Shown: in pieces, positions 44,373 to 54,487 of the stretch
Numbering within the stretch: position 1 is the stretch's first letter
Layout: each line of letters starts with the position of its first letter
From: Streptomyces chryseus
GTDB lineage: Bacteria > Actinomycetota > Actinomycetes > Streptomycetales > Streptomycetaceae
DNA length: 64,000 nt
NCBI RefSeq assembly: GCF_014650755.1
Contig: NZ_BMVO01000021.1
Coordinates: 1-64,000, forward strand
Direction of reading: 5' to 3'
Translations under genes and position numbers: made by a program
The notes under the pieces: generated by a model
Database searches by the model: none
Told to the model about the DNA's origin: nothing
Seen by the model: only the letters and a program-made list of their open reading frames with translations

Positions 44373-44819
44373 CTACGCCACGTTGACGCGCTGGCCCGGA
44401 GGCGCGGCCTCCAGCCAGGCGAGGAACCCGGTGAGGGCGTCCTCGCTCATCGCCAGCTCCAGCCGCGTGCCGCGGTGCGCGCACACGAGGATGCAGGCGT
44501 CGGACAGCAGCGCCAGCTCCTCCTCGCCCTCCGGGACGCGGCGCGAGAGCACCTCGATCGCGGAGCGTTCCAGGACGCGGCGGGGGCGGGGGGCGTACGA
44601 GAAGACGCGGAACCAGTCGACGCGGTCGCCGCTGTAGCGGGCCACGCCGTACACCCAGCCCTTGCCGGAGCGGTCCGGCTCCTCGGGAACGTTCCAGCGC
44701 AGACTGCAGTCGAAAGTGCCGCCGGAACGCTGGATCAGCCGGCGGCGCAGTCCGAAGACGAACAGTCCCACCAGTACCAGCGCGACTACCGAGCCGCTCA
44801 CGAGCAGAGCGAGGAACAT
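44373..44819 (-). CDS. DUF2550 membrane-anchored protein
   Basis: A 148-residue protein with one N-terminal transmembrane helix (about 3-25, MFLALLVSGSVVALVLVGLF) and a cytosolic domain containing SGKGWVYGVARYSGDRVDWFRVFSY. The DUF2550 family is conserved just downstream of atpC in actinobacteria, but its function is unknown. AGGAGG lies 9 nt before ATG 44819; a GTG at 44825 is too close to it. Confidence 0.85.
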   Translation of the reverse strand: MFLALLVSGSVVALVLVGLFVFGLRRRLIQRSGGTFDCSLRWNVPEEPDRSGKGWVYGVARYSGDRVDWFRVFSYAPRPRRVLERSAIEVLSRRVPEGEEELALLSDACILVCAHRGTRLELAMSEDALTGFLAWLEAAPPGQRVNVA

Positions 44820-44887
44820 CTCCACCGACCTCCTCGCATCATCCAGTGCCAGTACCAGTACAGAACAGAACTACCCGATGTATCGCT

Positions 44888-44932
44888 TCAGCCGCGACCC
44901 GCTCTGGAGAGTCCAGTACGGGCCGCGGCTGA
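44888..44932 (-). terminator. Complex stem-loop after the atp operon
   Basis: An outer stem TCAGCCGCG/CGCGGCTGA encloses two further stems, CCCG/CGGG and CTGGA/TCCAG. It lies 24 bp after the atpC stop. There is no T-tract. It is a likely end signal for the atp operon. Confidence 0.65.
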
Positions 44933-44955
44933 GGTCACACTCGTTGTCGCGGGAC

Positions 44956-45330
44956 TCAGTGTCCCGCAACCGCGCGCAGTCGGACGTCGGCGCGGCGCTC
45001 GGCGGCGGCATCCGCGTCCGCCTTCGCCCGCTCCAGCGCCCGCTCGGCACGCGCGGCGTCGATCTCGTCGGCCAGCTCGGCGATCTCCGCGAGCAGAGAC
45101 AGCTTGTTGTCGGCGAACGAGATGAACCCGCCGTGCACCGCGGCGACGACGGTGCCGCCGTCGCTCGTACGGATGGTCACCGGGCCCGACTCCAGCACAC
45201 CAAGCAGCGGCTGGTGACCGGGCATGACGCCGATGTCGCCGGACGTGGTGCGCGCGACGACCAGGGTGGCCTCGCCGGACCAGACGTTACGGTCCGCCGC
45301 GACCAGCTCGACGTGCAGCTCAGCAGCCAA
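44956..45330 (-). CDS. atpC: ATP synthase epsilon subunit
   Basis: A 124-residue subunit: an N-terminal beta sandwich (ELHVELVAADRNVWSGEA, SGDIGVMPGHQPLLG) and a C-terminal helical hairpin rich in Ala/Glu/Arg. It couples rotation to catalysis and restrains ATP hydrolysis. I chose TTG 45330, with GAGGAG just upstream. It is separated from atpD by 138 bp containing hairpins, unlike the tight spacing elsewhere. A GCGGGAC/GTCCCGC hairpin surrounds its stop codon. Confidence 0.93.
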   Translation of the reverse strand: MAAELHVELVAADRNVWSGEATLVVARTTSGDIGVMPGHQPLLGVLESGPVTIRTSDGGTVVAAVHGGFISFADNKLSLLAEIAELADEIDAARAERALERAKADADAAAERRADVRLRAVAGH

Positions 45331-45394
45331 GGTGGCTCCTCGGGTCACCACCCGGCGGTTGTGCCGGGTGTTGGGTCAATTCTAGGGGGCGTAC

Positions 45395-45425
45395 GGAGAG
45401 GGGCGGGACGTACCCACCCCTCTCC
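45395..45425 (-). other. Intercistronic hairpin between atpD and atpC
   Basis: The stem GGAGAGGGG/CCCCTCTCC continues past one mismatch with GGG/CCC around a 5-nt loop. It lies about 45 bp after the atpD stop. A second stem (CACCCGGC/GCCGGGTG) sits near the atpC start. These may reduce readthrough or protect RNA ends, tuning epsilon levels. Confidence 0.6.
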
Positions 45426-45468
45426 CACGAGTCACGTGGGTCACTTCGACCCGCGCGGCTCACTGCGT

Positions 45469-46910
<1,442 letters not shown>

Positions 46911-46911
<1 letters not shown>

Positions 46912-47828
46912 TACTTGTCACTCCCCGCGGTCGCGTCGGCCAGAGCGCTGGCGCCACCGACGATCTCGCTGATTTCCTGGGTGATTTCGGCCTGGCGGGC
47001 CGCGTTGGCAAGCCGGGAGAGGCTCTTGATGAGATCCCCGGCGTTGTCGGTCGCCGACTTCATCGCACGGCGGCGGGCGGCGTGCTCGGAAGCGGCGGCC
47101 TGCAGCAGTGCGTTGTAGATACGGCTCTCGACGTAGCGCGGCAGGAGGGCGTCGAGGACGTCCTCCGCCGACGGCTCGAAGTCGAACAGCGGAAGGATCT
47201 CGCCCTTCTTGCTGTTCTCGTCCGCTACCTCGTCGAGCGAGAGCGGCAGCATCCGGTTCTCCACCGGGTTCTGCGTCATCATCGACACGAATTCCGTGAA
47301 GACGATGTGCAGCTCGTCGACACCGCCCTCGGCCGTCTCCGTCTGGATGGCCTCGATCAGCGGTGCGGCGATGTTCTTGGCATCCCCGTACGACGGGCTG
47401 TCGGTGAAGCCGGTCCACGACTCCGCGACCTTGCGCTCGCGGAAGTTGTAGTAGGCGACACCCTTGCGGCCGACGATGTACGTGTCGACCTCCTTGCCCT
47501 CGCCGGCGAGGCGCTCACGGAGCCGCTCCGCCGCCTTGATGGCGTTGGAGGAGTAGCCGCCGGCCAGACCGCGGTCGCTCGTGACGAGCAGAACCGCGGC
47601 GCGGGTCGGCGCCTCGATCTCGGTGGTCAGGGGGTGCTTGGTGGTGGAGCCGGTCGCCACCGCGGTCACCGCACGGGTGAGCTCGGTCGCGTACGGCATC
47701 GATGCCGCCACCCTGCGCTGCGCCTTGACGATGCGCGAGGCGGCGATCATCTCCATCGCCTTGGTGATCTTCTTGGTCGCGGTGACGGCTTGGATGCGAC
47801 GCTTGTAGACCCGGAGCTGCGCTCCCAT
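46911..47828 (-). CDS. atpG: ATP synthase F1 gamma subunit
   Basis: A 305-residue rotor shaft. Terminal coiled-coil helices carry the signatures MGAQLRVYKRRIQAVTATKKITKAM at the start (named here by its first motif) and ARRRAMKSATDNAGDLIKSL at the end. The Rossmann-like middle (VLLVTSDRGLAGGYSSNA) is intact. It links c-ring rotation to beta-subunit changes. Spacing to atpA is 20 bp. Confidence 0.97.
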
Positions 47829-47848
47829 GAGTCAGGTCCCTTCCGTCG

Positions 47849-49444
47849 TCACTTGGAGACGTTGACGGCCGGCGCGTCCTCGCCCAGGAGCTGTCCGTCC
47901 GAGGTCTCGAACTGACGCTTGAAGGCCGCGATGGCATCGGCGACGGACTGCAGCGTGTCGTCCGACATCTTGCCGCCCTCGCGGATCGAGGTGAGGAGCT
48001 CCTTGCGCTCGCGGCGCAGGTACTCCAGCAGCTCGCCCTCGAAGCGGCGGATGTCCTCGACCGGTACGTCGTCCATCTTGCCGGTGGTGCCGGCCCAGAC
48101 GGAGACGACCTGCTCCTCGACCGGGAACGGCGCGTACTGCGGCTGCTTCAGCAGCTCGACCATGCGCTTACCGCGCTCCAGCGACGCCTTGGAGGCCGCG
48201 TCCAGGTCGGAACCGAAGGCGGCGAACGCCTCCAGCTCGCGGTACTGGGCGAGGTCCACGCGCAGTCGGCCGGAAACCTGCTTCATGGCCTTGTGCTGGG
48301 CGGAGCCACCGACACGCGAGACCGAGATACCGACGTTCAGCGCCGGGCGCTGGCCCGCGTTGAACAGGTCGGACTCCAGGAAGCACTGGCCGTCGGTGAT
48401 GGAGATGACGTTGGTCGGGATGAACGCCGACACGTCGTTCGCCCGGGTCTCGACGATCGGAAGACCGGTCATCGAACCGGCGCCCATGTCGTCCGAGAGC
48501 TTCGCGCAGCGCTCGAGCAGACGCGAGTGCAGGTAGAAGACGTCGCCCGGGTAGGCCTCGCGGCCCGGCGGACGGCGCAGCAGCAGCGAAACGGAGCGGT
48601 AGGCGTCGGCCTGCTTCGACAGGTCGTCGAAGATGATCAGGACGTGCTTGCCGGCGTACATCCAGTGCTGGCCGATGGCCGAACCGGTGTACGGGGCGAG
48701 GTACTTGAAGCCGGCCGGGTCGGAAGCCGGGGCGGCGACGATCGTCGTGTACTCGAGGGCGCCCGCCTCCTCCAGCGCACCGCGCACGGACGCGATGGTG
48801 GAGCCCTTCTGGCCGATGGCGACGTAGATGCAGCGCACCTGCTTGTTCACGTCGCCCGAGCGCCAGTTGTCGCGCTGGTTGATGATCGTGTCGACGGCCA
48901 GAGCGGTCTTGCCGGTCTGACGGTCACCAATGATCAGCTGACGCTGGCCACGGCCGATCGGCACCATCGCGTCGACGGCCTTGTAGCCGGTCTGCATCGG
49001 CTCGTGGACCGACTTGCGGACCATGACGCCGGGGGCCTGCAGCTCGAGGGCGCGACGGCTTTCGGTCGCGATCTCGCCGAGACCGTCGATCGGGTTGCCG
49101 AGCGGGTCGACGACGCGGCCGAGGTAGCCCTCGCCGACGCCGACGGAGAGCACCTCACCGGTGCGCTGCACCGGCTGGCCCTCCTCGATACCGCTGAACT
49201 CGCCGAGGACGATCGCACCGATCTCCCGCTCCTCAAGGTTGAGGGCGAGACCGAGGGTGCCGTCCTCGAACTTCAGCAGCTCGTTCGCCATGGCCGAGGG
49301 AAGTCCCTCGACCTTCGCGATGCCGTCGCCGGCAACGCTTACCGTTCCGACCTCCTCGCGCGAGGCCGCGTCCGGCTGGTACGACTGGACAAAGTTCTCC
49401 AGCGCGTCCCGGATCTCCTCCGGCCGGATCGTGAGCTCCGCCAT
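47849..49444 (-). CDS. atpA: ATP synthase F1 alpha subunit
   Basis: A 531-residue non-catalytic nucleotide-binding subunit with P-loop GDRQTGKTALAVD (about 170), ALEYTTIVAAPASDPA and the signature PALNVGISVSRVGGSAQ. ATG 49444 (MAELTIRPEEI) is the conserved actinobacterial start with AGGGAAC upstream. The 128-bp gap to atpH is the longest inside the F1 part apart from that before atpC. Confidence 0.98.
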   Translation of the reverse strand: MAELTIRPEEIRDALENFVQSYQPDAASREEVGTVSVAGDGIAKVEGLPSAMANELLKFEDGTLGLALNLEEREIGAIVLGEFSGIEEGQPVQRTGEVLSVGVGEGYLGRVVDPLGNPIDGLGEIATESRRALELQAPGVMVRKSVHEPMQTGYKAVDAMVPIGRGQRQLIIGDRQTGKTALAVDTIINQRDNWRSGDVNKQVRCIYVAIGQKGSTIASVRGALEEAGALEYTTIVAAPASDPAGFKYLAPYTGSAIGQHWMYAGKHVLIIFDDLSKQADAYRSVSLLLRRPPGREAYPGDVFYLHSRLLERCAKLSDDMGAGSMTGLPIVETRANDVSAFIPTNVISITDGQCFLESDLFNAGQRPALNVGISVSRVGGSAQHKAMKQVSGRLRVDLAQYRELEAFAAFGSDLDAASKASLERGKRMVELLKQPQYAPFPVEEQVVSVWAGTTGKMDDVPVEDIRRFEGELLEYLRRERKELLTSIREGGKMSDDTLQSVADAIAAFKRQFETSDGQLLGEDAPAVNVSK

Positions 49445-49572
49445 CTGGGTTCCCTGCTCTCCTTGTTGGGCCCGAAGTTCTTGGGGGTCTGGGGGCCGTC
49501 CCCCAGGAATCTTCTGCAATCTCTGCACGGCCCAACCGGGCCGCTAGTGATACGTGTTCAGTTGGTGGCTGG

Positions 49573-50388
49573 TCAGCCGGCCATACGACGGGACGCCTCT
49601 TCGAGACGGTCCGCGATGGTGCCGTTGATGACCTCGTCGCCGATCTGTACCTGGATCCCGCCGAGGACCTCGGGGTCCACTTCGAGGTTCAGGTGCATCT
49701 GGCGTCCGTACAGCTTCGCCAGTGCGGCGCCGAGGCGCTGCTTCTGCTGATCGGTGAGCGGCACCGCCGTGGTGACGACGGCGACCATGCGGTCGCGGCG
49801 CGCCGCGGCGAGCTTGGACAGGGACTCGAGTCCCGCCTCCAGGCTACGTCCACGCGGCTGTGCCACGAGACGCACCACAAGACGCTCGGTGACCGGCTGT
49901 GCCTTGCCGCCGAGCAGGCTGCGCAGCAGCTCGCTCTTGGCGGACACCGACGCGGACCTGTCGGTCAGCGCGGAGCGCAGCCCCGTGTCGGACGCGACGA
50001 TCCGGCCGAACCGGAACACCTCGTCCTCCACGTCGTCCAGGACGCCGGCCTGCTGCGCCGCGGTGAGGTCGGCGGTGTCCGCCAGCTCCTCGATCGAGTC
50101 GACCAGGTCACGCGACCGCGACCAGCGGTTGCGGACCATGCCGGAGACCAGGTCGGCGGCTTCGCCACCCACCTGACCGCTCAGCAGTCGCGCGGCCAGG
50201 TCGGCCTTGGCCGAACCGGCCTGCGCCGGGTCGGTCAGGACCCGACGCAGCGACACCTCGCGGTCGAGCAGCGCGGTGACGGCGGCCAGGTCGCCGGCGA
50301 GCTTCGCCGCGTCGACCGACGTGTTGTCGGTCAGCGCGTCGAGACGCTCACGTGCGGCGGCCAGTGCCTCGCGGCTCGCTCCGTTCAT
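49573..50388 (-). CDS. atpH: ATP synthase delta subunit
   Basis: A 271-residue subunit of the stator. It is long for the family, with an N-terminal extension typical of actinobacteria. The C-terminal block LYGRQMHLNLEVDPEVLGGIQVQIGDEVINGTI is the OSCP signature (cited by YGRQM...GGIQV). It overlaps atpF by 4 bp. Confidence 0.96.
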   Translation of the reverse strand: MNGASREALAAARERLDALTDNTSVDAAKLAGDLAAVTALLDREVSLRRVLTDPAQAGSAKADLAARLLSGQVGGEAADLVSGMVRNRWSRSRDLVDSIEELADTADLTAAQQAGVLDDVEDEVFRFGRIVASDTGLRSALTDRSASVSAKSELLRSLLGGKAQPVTERLVVRLVAQPRGRSLEAGLESLSKLAAARRDRMVAVVTTAVPLTDQQKQRLGAALAKLYGRQMHLNLEVDPEVLGGIQVQIGDEVINGTIADRLEEASRRMAG

Positions 50389-50933
50389 CGGGCAGCCTCG
50401 GCCTTCTCCTCGAGCTCGCTGAGGAAACGGTCGATCGTGCGGCTCTGCCGGGCGTGGTCCGCGAGGGACTCGCCGACGAGCTTGCCGGCCAGGTCGGTGG
50501 CGAGCTTGCCCACGTCCTGACGCAGCGACTGCGCGGCCTGCTTGCGGTCCGCCTCGATCTGGGCGTGGCCGGCGGCGATGATCTCGTCGCGCTGGCGCTG
50601 ACCCTCTGCGCGAAGTTCTTCCTTCAGCACAGTGCCCTGTTCCAGCGCCTCCTGGCGCAGGCGGGCGGCCTCGTGGCGGGCCTCGGCGAGCTGAGCCTTG
50701 TACTGCTCGAGGACGCTCTGGGCCTCGGACTGGGCCGCATCGGCCTTCTCGATACCGCCCTCGATCGCCTCACGGCGCTCTTCCAGAACCTTGTTGATGT
50801 TCGGGAGAAGCTTCTTGGCGAGGAAACCGAAGACGATGAAGAAAGCGATCAGGCCAATGACGATCTCGGGGACCGCCGGGAGGAGAGGGTTCTGCGTCTC
50901 CCCCTCTTGCGCCAGCTCTAGGAGAGCGATCAC
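50385..50933 (-). CDS. atpF: ATP synthase F0 b subunit
   Basis: A 182-residue peripheral stalk protein: one N-terminal transmembrane helix (about 18-42, VPEIVIGLIAFFIVFGFLA) and a long Ala/Glu/Arg/Gln-rich helical stalk. Starts GTG with AAAGG upstream. Confidence 0.96.
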   Translation of the reverse strand: MIALLELAQEGETQNPLLPAVPEIVIGLIAFFIVFGFLAKKLLPNINKVLEERREAIEGGIEKADAAQSEAQSVLEQYKAQLAEARHEAARLRQEALEQGTVLKEELRAEGQRQRDEIIAAGHAQIEADRKQAAQSLRQDVGKLATDLAGKLVGESLADHARQSRTIDRFLSELEEKAEAAR

Positions 50934-50974
50934 TTCATTGCCTTTCGTCGAATCGGGCAGTCGGAATGCCGCGA

Positions 50975-51220
50975 TTAGTCGACCGGGTAGACGAACGGCA
51001 TGACGAGACCGATGAGGGCAAGGGCCTCACAGAGAACGAAGCCGAGGATCTGGTTCGCACGGATCAGACCGGCAGCCTCGGGCTGGCGGGCCAGCGCCTG
51101 GGTGCCGTTTCCGAAGATGATGCCGACGCCGACGCCGGGGCCGATGGCGGCGAGGCCGTAGCCGATCGCACCGAGGTTGCCCGTGATGTTGACGGCGGCG
51201 AGGGTCTGGAGAGCGGACAT
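50975..51220 (-). CDS. atpE: ATP synthase F0 c subunit
   Basis: An 81-residue hairpin of two transmembrane helices joined by the RQPE loop (residues 45-48). The proton-carrying carboxylate is Glu65 in GFVLCEALALIG. The first helix contains the GxGxG packing series IGPGVGVGIIFG. It forms the rotor ring; proton use is inferred because sodium-ligand residues are absent. Confidence 0.97.
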   Translation of the reverse strand: MSALQTLAAVNITGNLGAIGYGLAAIGPGVGVGIIFGNGTQALARQPEAAGLIRANQILGFVLCEALALIGLVMPFVYPVD

Positions 51221-51293
51221 GCCGTTTCTTCCTTCTCTTTCAGAACCGGTGGGGGTTGGCCACCGGACGACTATCGGGGGTGGGGCCGGCTGG

Positions 51294-52109
51294 TCAGTGG
51301 TGCTCGGCGAGAGCGCCCTGGATGTAGTTGCAGGCCAGGAGGATGAAGACGTAGGCCTGCAGCGCCTGGATGAACAGCTCGAAGGCGGTCAGCAGGATGA
51401 CCATCACGAAGGAGATGCCGGCGTAGGCGATACCGATGCCGTTGAGCAGGTACCAGCTCGCGATGGTGAAGATCAGCAGCAGCACGTGACCGGCGAACAT
51501 GTTCGCGAACAGTCGCACCGCGTGCGTGAACGGCCGGATCAGCAGGTTCGAGAAGAGCTCGATCAGCATGACGACCGGCAGGACCGGGCCGAGCGACTTG
51601 TCGTAACCGGCGATGTTCTTCCAGCCGCCGACGAATCCGTGACGCTTGAAGGTCACACTGACCCAGATGACGTACACGATCAGAGCCAGCGCCACCGGGA
51701 ACCCGATGATCGACGGCACCGGGAACTGGGCTACCGGAACGATGGCCCAGATATTCATGATCCAGATGAAGAAGAACAGCGAGACCATGATCGGGACGTA
51801 CTTTTCGCCCTCGCGCTTGCCTAGCGTCTCGTAGACGACGCCGCGGCGGACGAAGTCGTACCCCGCCTCGGCCACCATCTGGAGCTTTCCGGGAACCAGC
51901 TTCGGCTTGTTGAAGGCCGCCCAGAAGAAGCCGACGACGAGGACTGTGCTCAGCAGGGCCAGCAGCATCGGCTTGTTGAAGTCGACGCCGCCGGCGGTGA
52001 ACATCGGCTCGAACAGAAAGGAGTGCAGGCCAGGAGCCGGGAAGCCGCACCCGTCGAAGATGTGGCAATCGGTCTCGAAGGCGAGCACCGTCGTCGGGTC
52101 AGCACTCAC
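51294..52109 (-). CDS. atpB: ATP synthase F0 a subunit
   Basis: A 271-residue membrane protein with five or six helices. The essential Arg is in IRPFTHAVRLFANMFAGH, and the C-terminal helix has AFELFIQALQAYVFILL. I chose GTG 52109 (VSADPTTVLAFETD), which has AAGGAG at 6 nt; an in-frame GTG-less extension to 52145 is unlikely. It forms the proton half-channels. Confidence 0.97.
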   Translation of the reverse strand: MSADPTTVLAFETDCHIFDGCGFPAPGLHSFLFEPMFTAGGVDFNKPMLLALLSTVLVVGFFWAAFNKPKLVPGKLQMVAEAGYDFVRRGVVYETLGKREGEKYVPIMVSLFFFIWIMNIWAIVPVAQFPVPSIIGFPVALALIVYVIWVSVTFKRHGFVGGWKNIAGYDKSLGPVLPVVMLIELFSNLLIRPFTHAVRLFANMFAGHVLLLIFTIASWYLLNGIGIAYAGISFVMVILLTAFELFIQALQAYVFILLACNYIQGALAEHH

Positions 52110-52332
52110 CGCGGGCTCCTTCAGCGTGGCGCATAGGTACGGCAACCTCGTTGTGTCGGCGCGGCAAGCAGCCGCTGGTCGGCACTGGACTGGTGTTACG
52201 GATGTGGGGGCGGCTCAGGCACAGAGCCTCGCGATTGAGCAGGCGTCAGCTCGGATGCCCGCGCCCGCAGTGCCGCAGTTGGCACCGGACGATAGCAGGA
52301 TCTCGAACGCGGACTTATCCCGGCCCTACCCC

Positions 52333-52767
52333 TCACGTCGACGGCCCCGTGTTCTCGGGCTTCTTGCCCTTGGACGCGTCCGGGTCGACGTAAAGGATCT
52401 TGGCCTTCATGTGTGCACGGATCTGGGCCGCGACCCAAACAACGGTCGCGGCGATCAGCGTGATGGCGAAGGCCCTCGGATTGAACAACGTCGTGTTCTT
52501 GAACACGGCGACAAAGATGAAGAGCAGCAGCAACTGTGCCGTATAAAGCATCAGACCCATGGCCTGGAACAGGTGCGGCAAAGATTTGGCAGTGCGTTCC
52601 AGGACGAACAGTCCGATGCCCATGAAGAGAATGACCACCAGCGTTCCGACGACCGCCCCGATCGCTCCCTTGCCGCCCGCGACCACAGCGCTGACCGCGA
52701 CGGCGACGGCGCCGGCGGCAGCGGTGGGCAGGGCTACAGGGAGGAGATTCCGGACAGTGGACGGCAT
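52333..52767 (-). CDS. atpI: ATP synthase I-type small membrane protein
   Basis: A 144-residue protein with four predicted helices at the head of the atp operon, the usual position of AtpI. Its role may be c-ring assembly or ion supply and is not settled. The gap to atpB is 223 bp, so an internal promoter is possible. A Rex-like site lies upstream. Confidence 0.85.
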   Translation of the reverse strand: MPSTVRNLLPVALPTAAAGAVAVAVSAVVAGGKGAIGAVVGTLVVILFMGIGLFVLERTAKSLPHLFQAMGLMLYTAQLLLLFIFVAVFKNTTLFNPRAFAITLIAATVVWVAAQIRAHMKAKILYVDPDASKGKKPENTGPST

Positions 52768-52893
52768 GGCGGTGACTCCGCTTGCTGGTGGGGGCAGTCT
52801 TGATCGTCAGGGACGAGCGTAAGCCGGGACCGAGGTACCACCTCACGCCGGGAGAGCCGTCGCACTACGGCCCTCCGGCTCTGTCGCCGGGTC

Positions 52894-52911
52894 TCGTGAA
52901 CGGTATCACAA
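52894..52911. promoter_or_regulatory. Rex-like operator upstream of the atp operon
   Basis: TCGTGAACGGTATCACAA matches the Rex consensus TTGTGAACGCGTTCACAA at 14 of 18 positions and is itself an imperfect palindrome. It lies 127 bp before the atpI start in the most AT-rich part of the spacer. Rex senses the NADH/NAD+ ratio. I recall atpI being listed as a Rex-associated gene in S. coelicolor but cannot verify it. Confidence 0.65.
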
Positions 52912-53032
52912 ACTATTTGATGAGGTCTTTACCAAGTAGGTGTGCCTACTGTCACACATGAGAGTGACCCTGCGCGTCTGCGCGCGACAGGCTGGCACTT
53001 TGTCTGGTATTGGGATCTCGCACGGCAAATCG

Positions 53033-54421
53033 TCAGCGCGGCGTTCCGGCCTTACGCCGCTCGGGGATCCGCGATCGGGGCCCGATGGCGGTCGCTCCGT
53101 TGACGCCCGCCGGCAGCGGGGCGCGCTCCTGCGGCCCCTCTTCCGTCCCGTCGGCCTCGGCCGTCCCAGCGGCCTCCTCCGTCTCGTGCTCCAGAGCGGA
53201 GTACGCCCGGCCGCTCCTGCGGTAGCGCGGTGGAATGAAGGACTCCGCCCAGCGCGGGGCGCGGGGCGTGAAGCGCGGCAGCAGCAGGAGCACCAGGCCG
53301 ACCGCGCTCAGCGCGACGATGCCGAGCACGATCCACATGCTGGCCGAGTGCACCGAGTACGCGACGGCCCCGAAGGCGATCAGCGCCGACCAGAAGTACA
53401 TGATCAGGACGGCCCGGCTGTGCGAGTGGCCGATCTCCAGGAGCCGGTGGTGCAGGTGCCCGCGGTCCGCCGCGAACGGCGACTTGCCCTGCCAGGTGCG
53501 CCGCACGATCGCCAGCAGCAGGTCCGCGACCGGGATCGCGATGATCGTCAGCGGCAGCAGCAGCGGGATGAAGACCGGCAGCATCGCGTGGGTGACCTCG
53601 CGGGTGCTGGTGCCCGGGAAGAGCTTCATCGCGTCCGGGTCCACCTGCCCGGTGACGGAGATCGCGCCGGCCGCCAGGACCAGGCCGATCAGCATCGAAC
53701 CGGAGTCGCCCATGAAGATCCTGGCCGGATGCATGTTGTGCGGGAGGAACCCCATGCACATGCCCATCAGGATCGCGGCGAAGAGGGTGGCGGGCGCGGC
53801 TTCCTCGATGCCGTACCCGTACCAGATCCGGTACGCGTACATGAAGAACGCCGCGGAGGCGATGCAGACCATGCCGGCGGCCAGACCGTCGAGACCGTCG
53901 ACGAAGTTCACCGCGTTGATGGTGATCACCACGAGCGCGACGGTGAGGAGATTGCCCTGCCAGGCGGTCACCGAGACCTGTCCGACGCCGGGCACCGGGA
54001 GCCACAGGATCGTCAGACCCTGCGCGACCATCACGCCGGCGGCGATGAACTGGCCGCCCAGCTTGATCAGCGCGTCGATCTCGAACTTGTCGTCCAGTAC
54101 GCCGATGAGCCAGATCACCGCAGCGCCCGACAGCAGCGCGCGCGGCTCGTTCGACAGCTCGAAGACGCTGCTGAGGTTCTGCAGGTGGTCGGCGACCAGC
54201 AGACCGGCGCACAGACCGCCGAACATCGCGATGCCACCGAGCCGCGGAGTCGGCTCCCGGTGCACGTCACGTGCTCGGATCTCGGGCATCGCGCCGGTGG
54301 CGATGGCGAACTTCCGCACCGGTCCGGTCAGGAGGTAAGTCACCGCCGCCGTAACGCAGAGCGTCAGCAGGTATTCACGCACGGGCAGCCCCACAGGTAT
54401 CGCCGGCCATCTCAGCCCCAC
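53033..54421 (-). CDS. WecA/TagO/MraY-family undecaprenyl-phosphate sugar-1-phosphate transferase
   Basis: A 462-residue polytopic enzyme with about ten helices. Conserved motifs are REPTPRLGGIAMF near 55, NAVNFVDGLDGLAAG near 170, HPARIFMGDSGSMLIG near 230 and DRGHLHHRLLEIGHS near 315. These identify transfer of GlcNAc- or related sugar-1-phosphate to undecaprenyl phosphate, the first step of wall polymer synthesis. A disordered, charged C-terminal tail of about 70 residues follows. GTG 54421 is used; GTG 54382 (VREYLLTLC) is an alternative. It lies next to an LCP-type ligase gene set. Confidence 0.9.
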   Translation of the reverse strand: MGLRWPAIPVGLPVREYLLTLCVTAAVTYLLTGPVRKFAIATGAMPEIRARDVHREPTPRLGGIAMFGGLCAGLLVADHLQNLSSVFELSNEPRALLSGAAVIWLIGVLDDKFEIDALIKLGGQFIAAGVMVAQGLTILWLPVPGVGQVSVTAWQGNLLTVALVVITINAVNFVDGLDGLAAGMVCIASAAFFMYAYRIWYGYGIEEAAPATLFAAILMGMCMGFLPHNMHPARIFMGDSGSMLIGLVLAAGAISVTGQVDPDAMKLFPGTSTREVTHAMLPVFIPLLLPLTIIAIPVADLLLAIVRRTWQGKSPFAADRGHLHHRLLEIGHSHSRAVLIMYFWSALIAFGAVAYSVHSASMWIVLGIVALSAVGLVLLLLPRFTPRAPRWAESFIPPRYRRSGRAYSALEHETEEAAGTAEADGTEEGPQERAPLPAGVNGATAIGPRSRIPERRKAGTPR

Positions 54422-54487
54422 ACCCTAGCTTCGCGGCCACATGCTCCAGGACATTCGGGTACCGGTTGATGGTTGCACGACGGGTTC

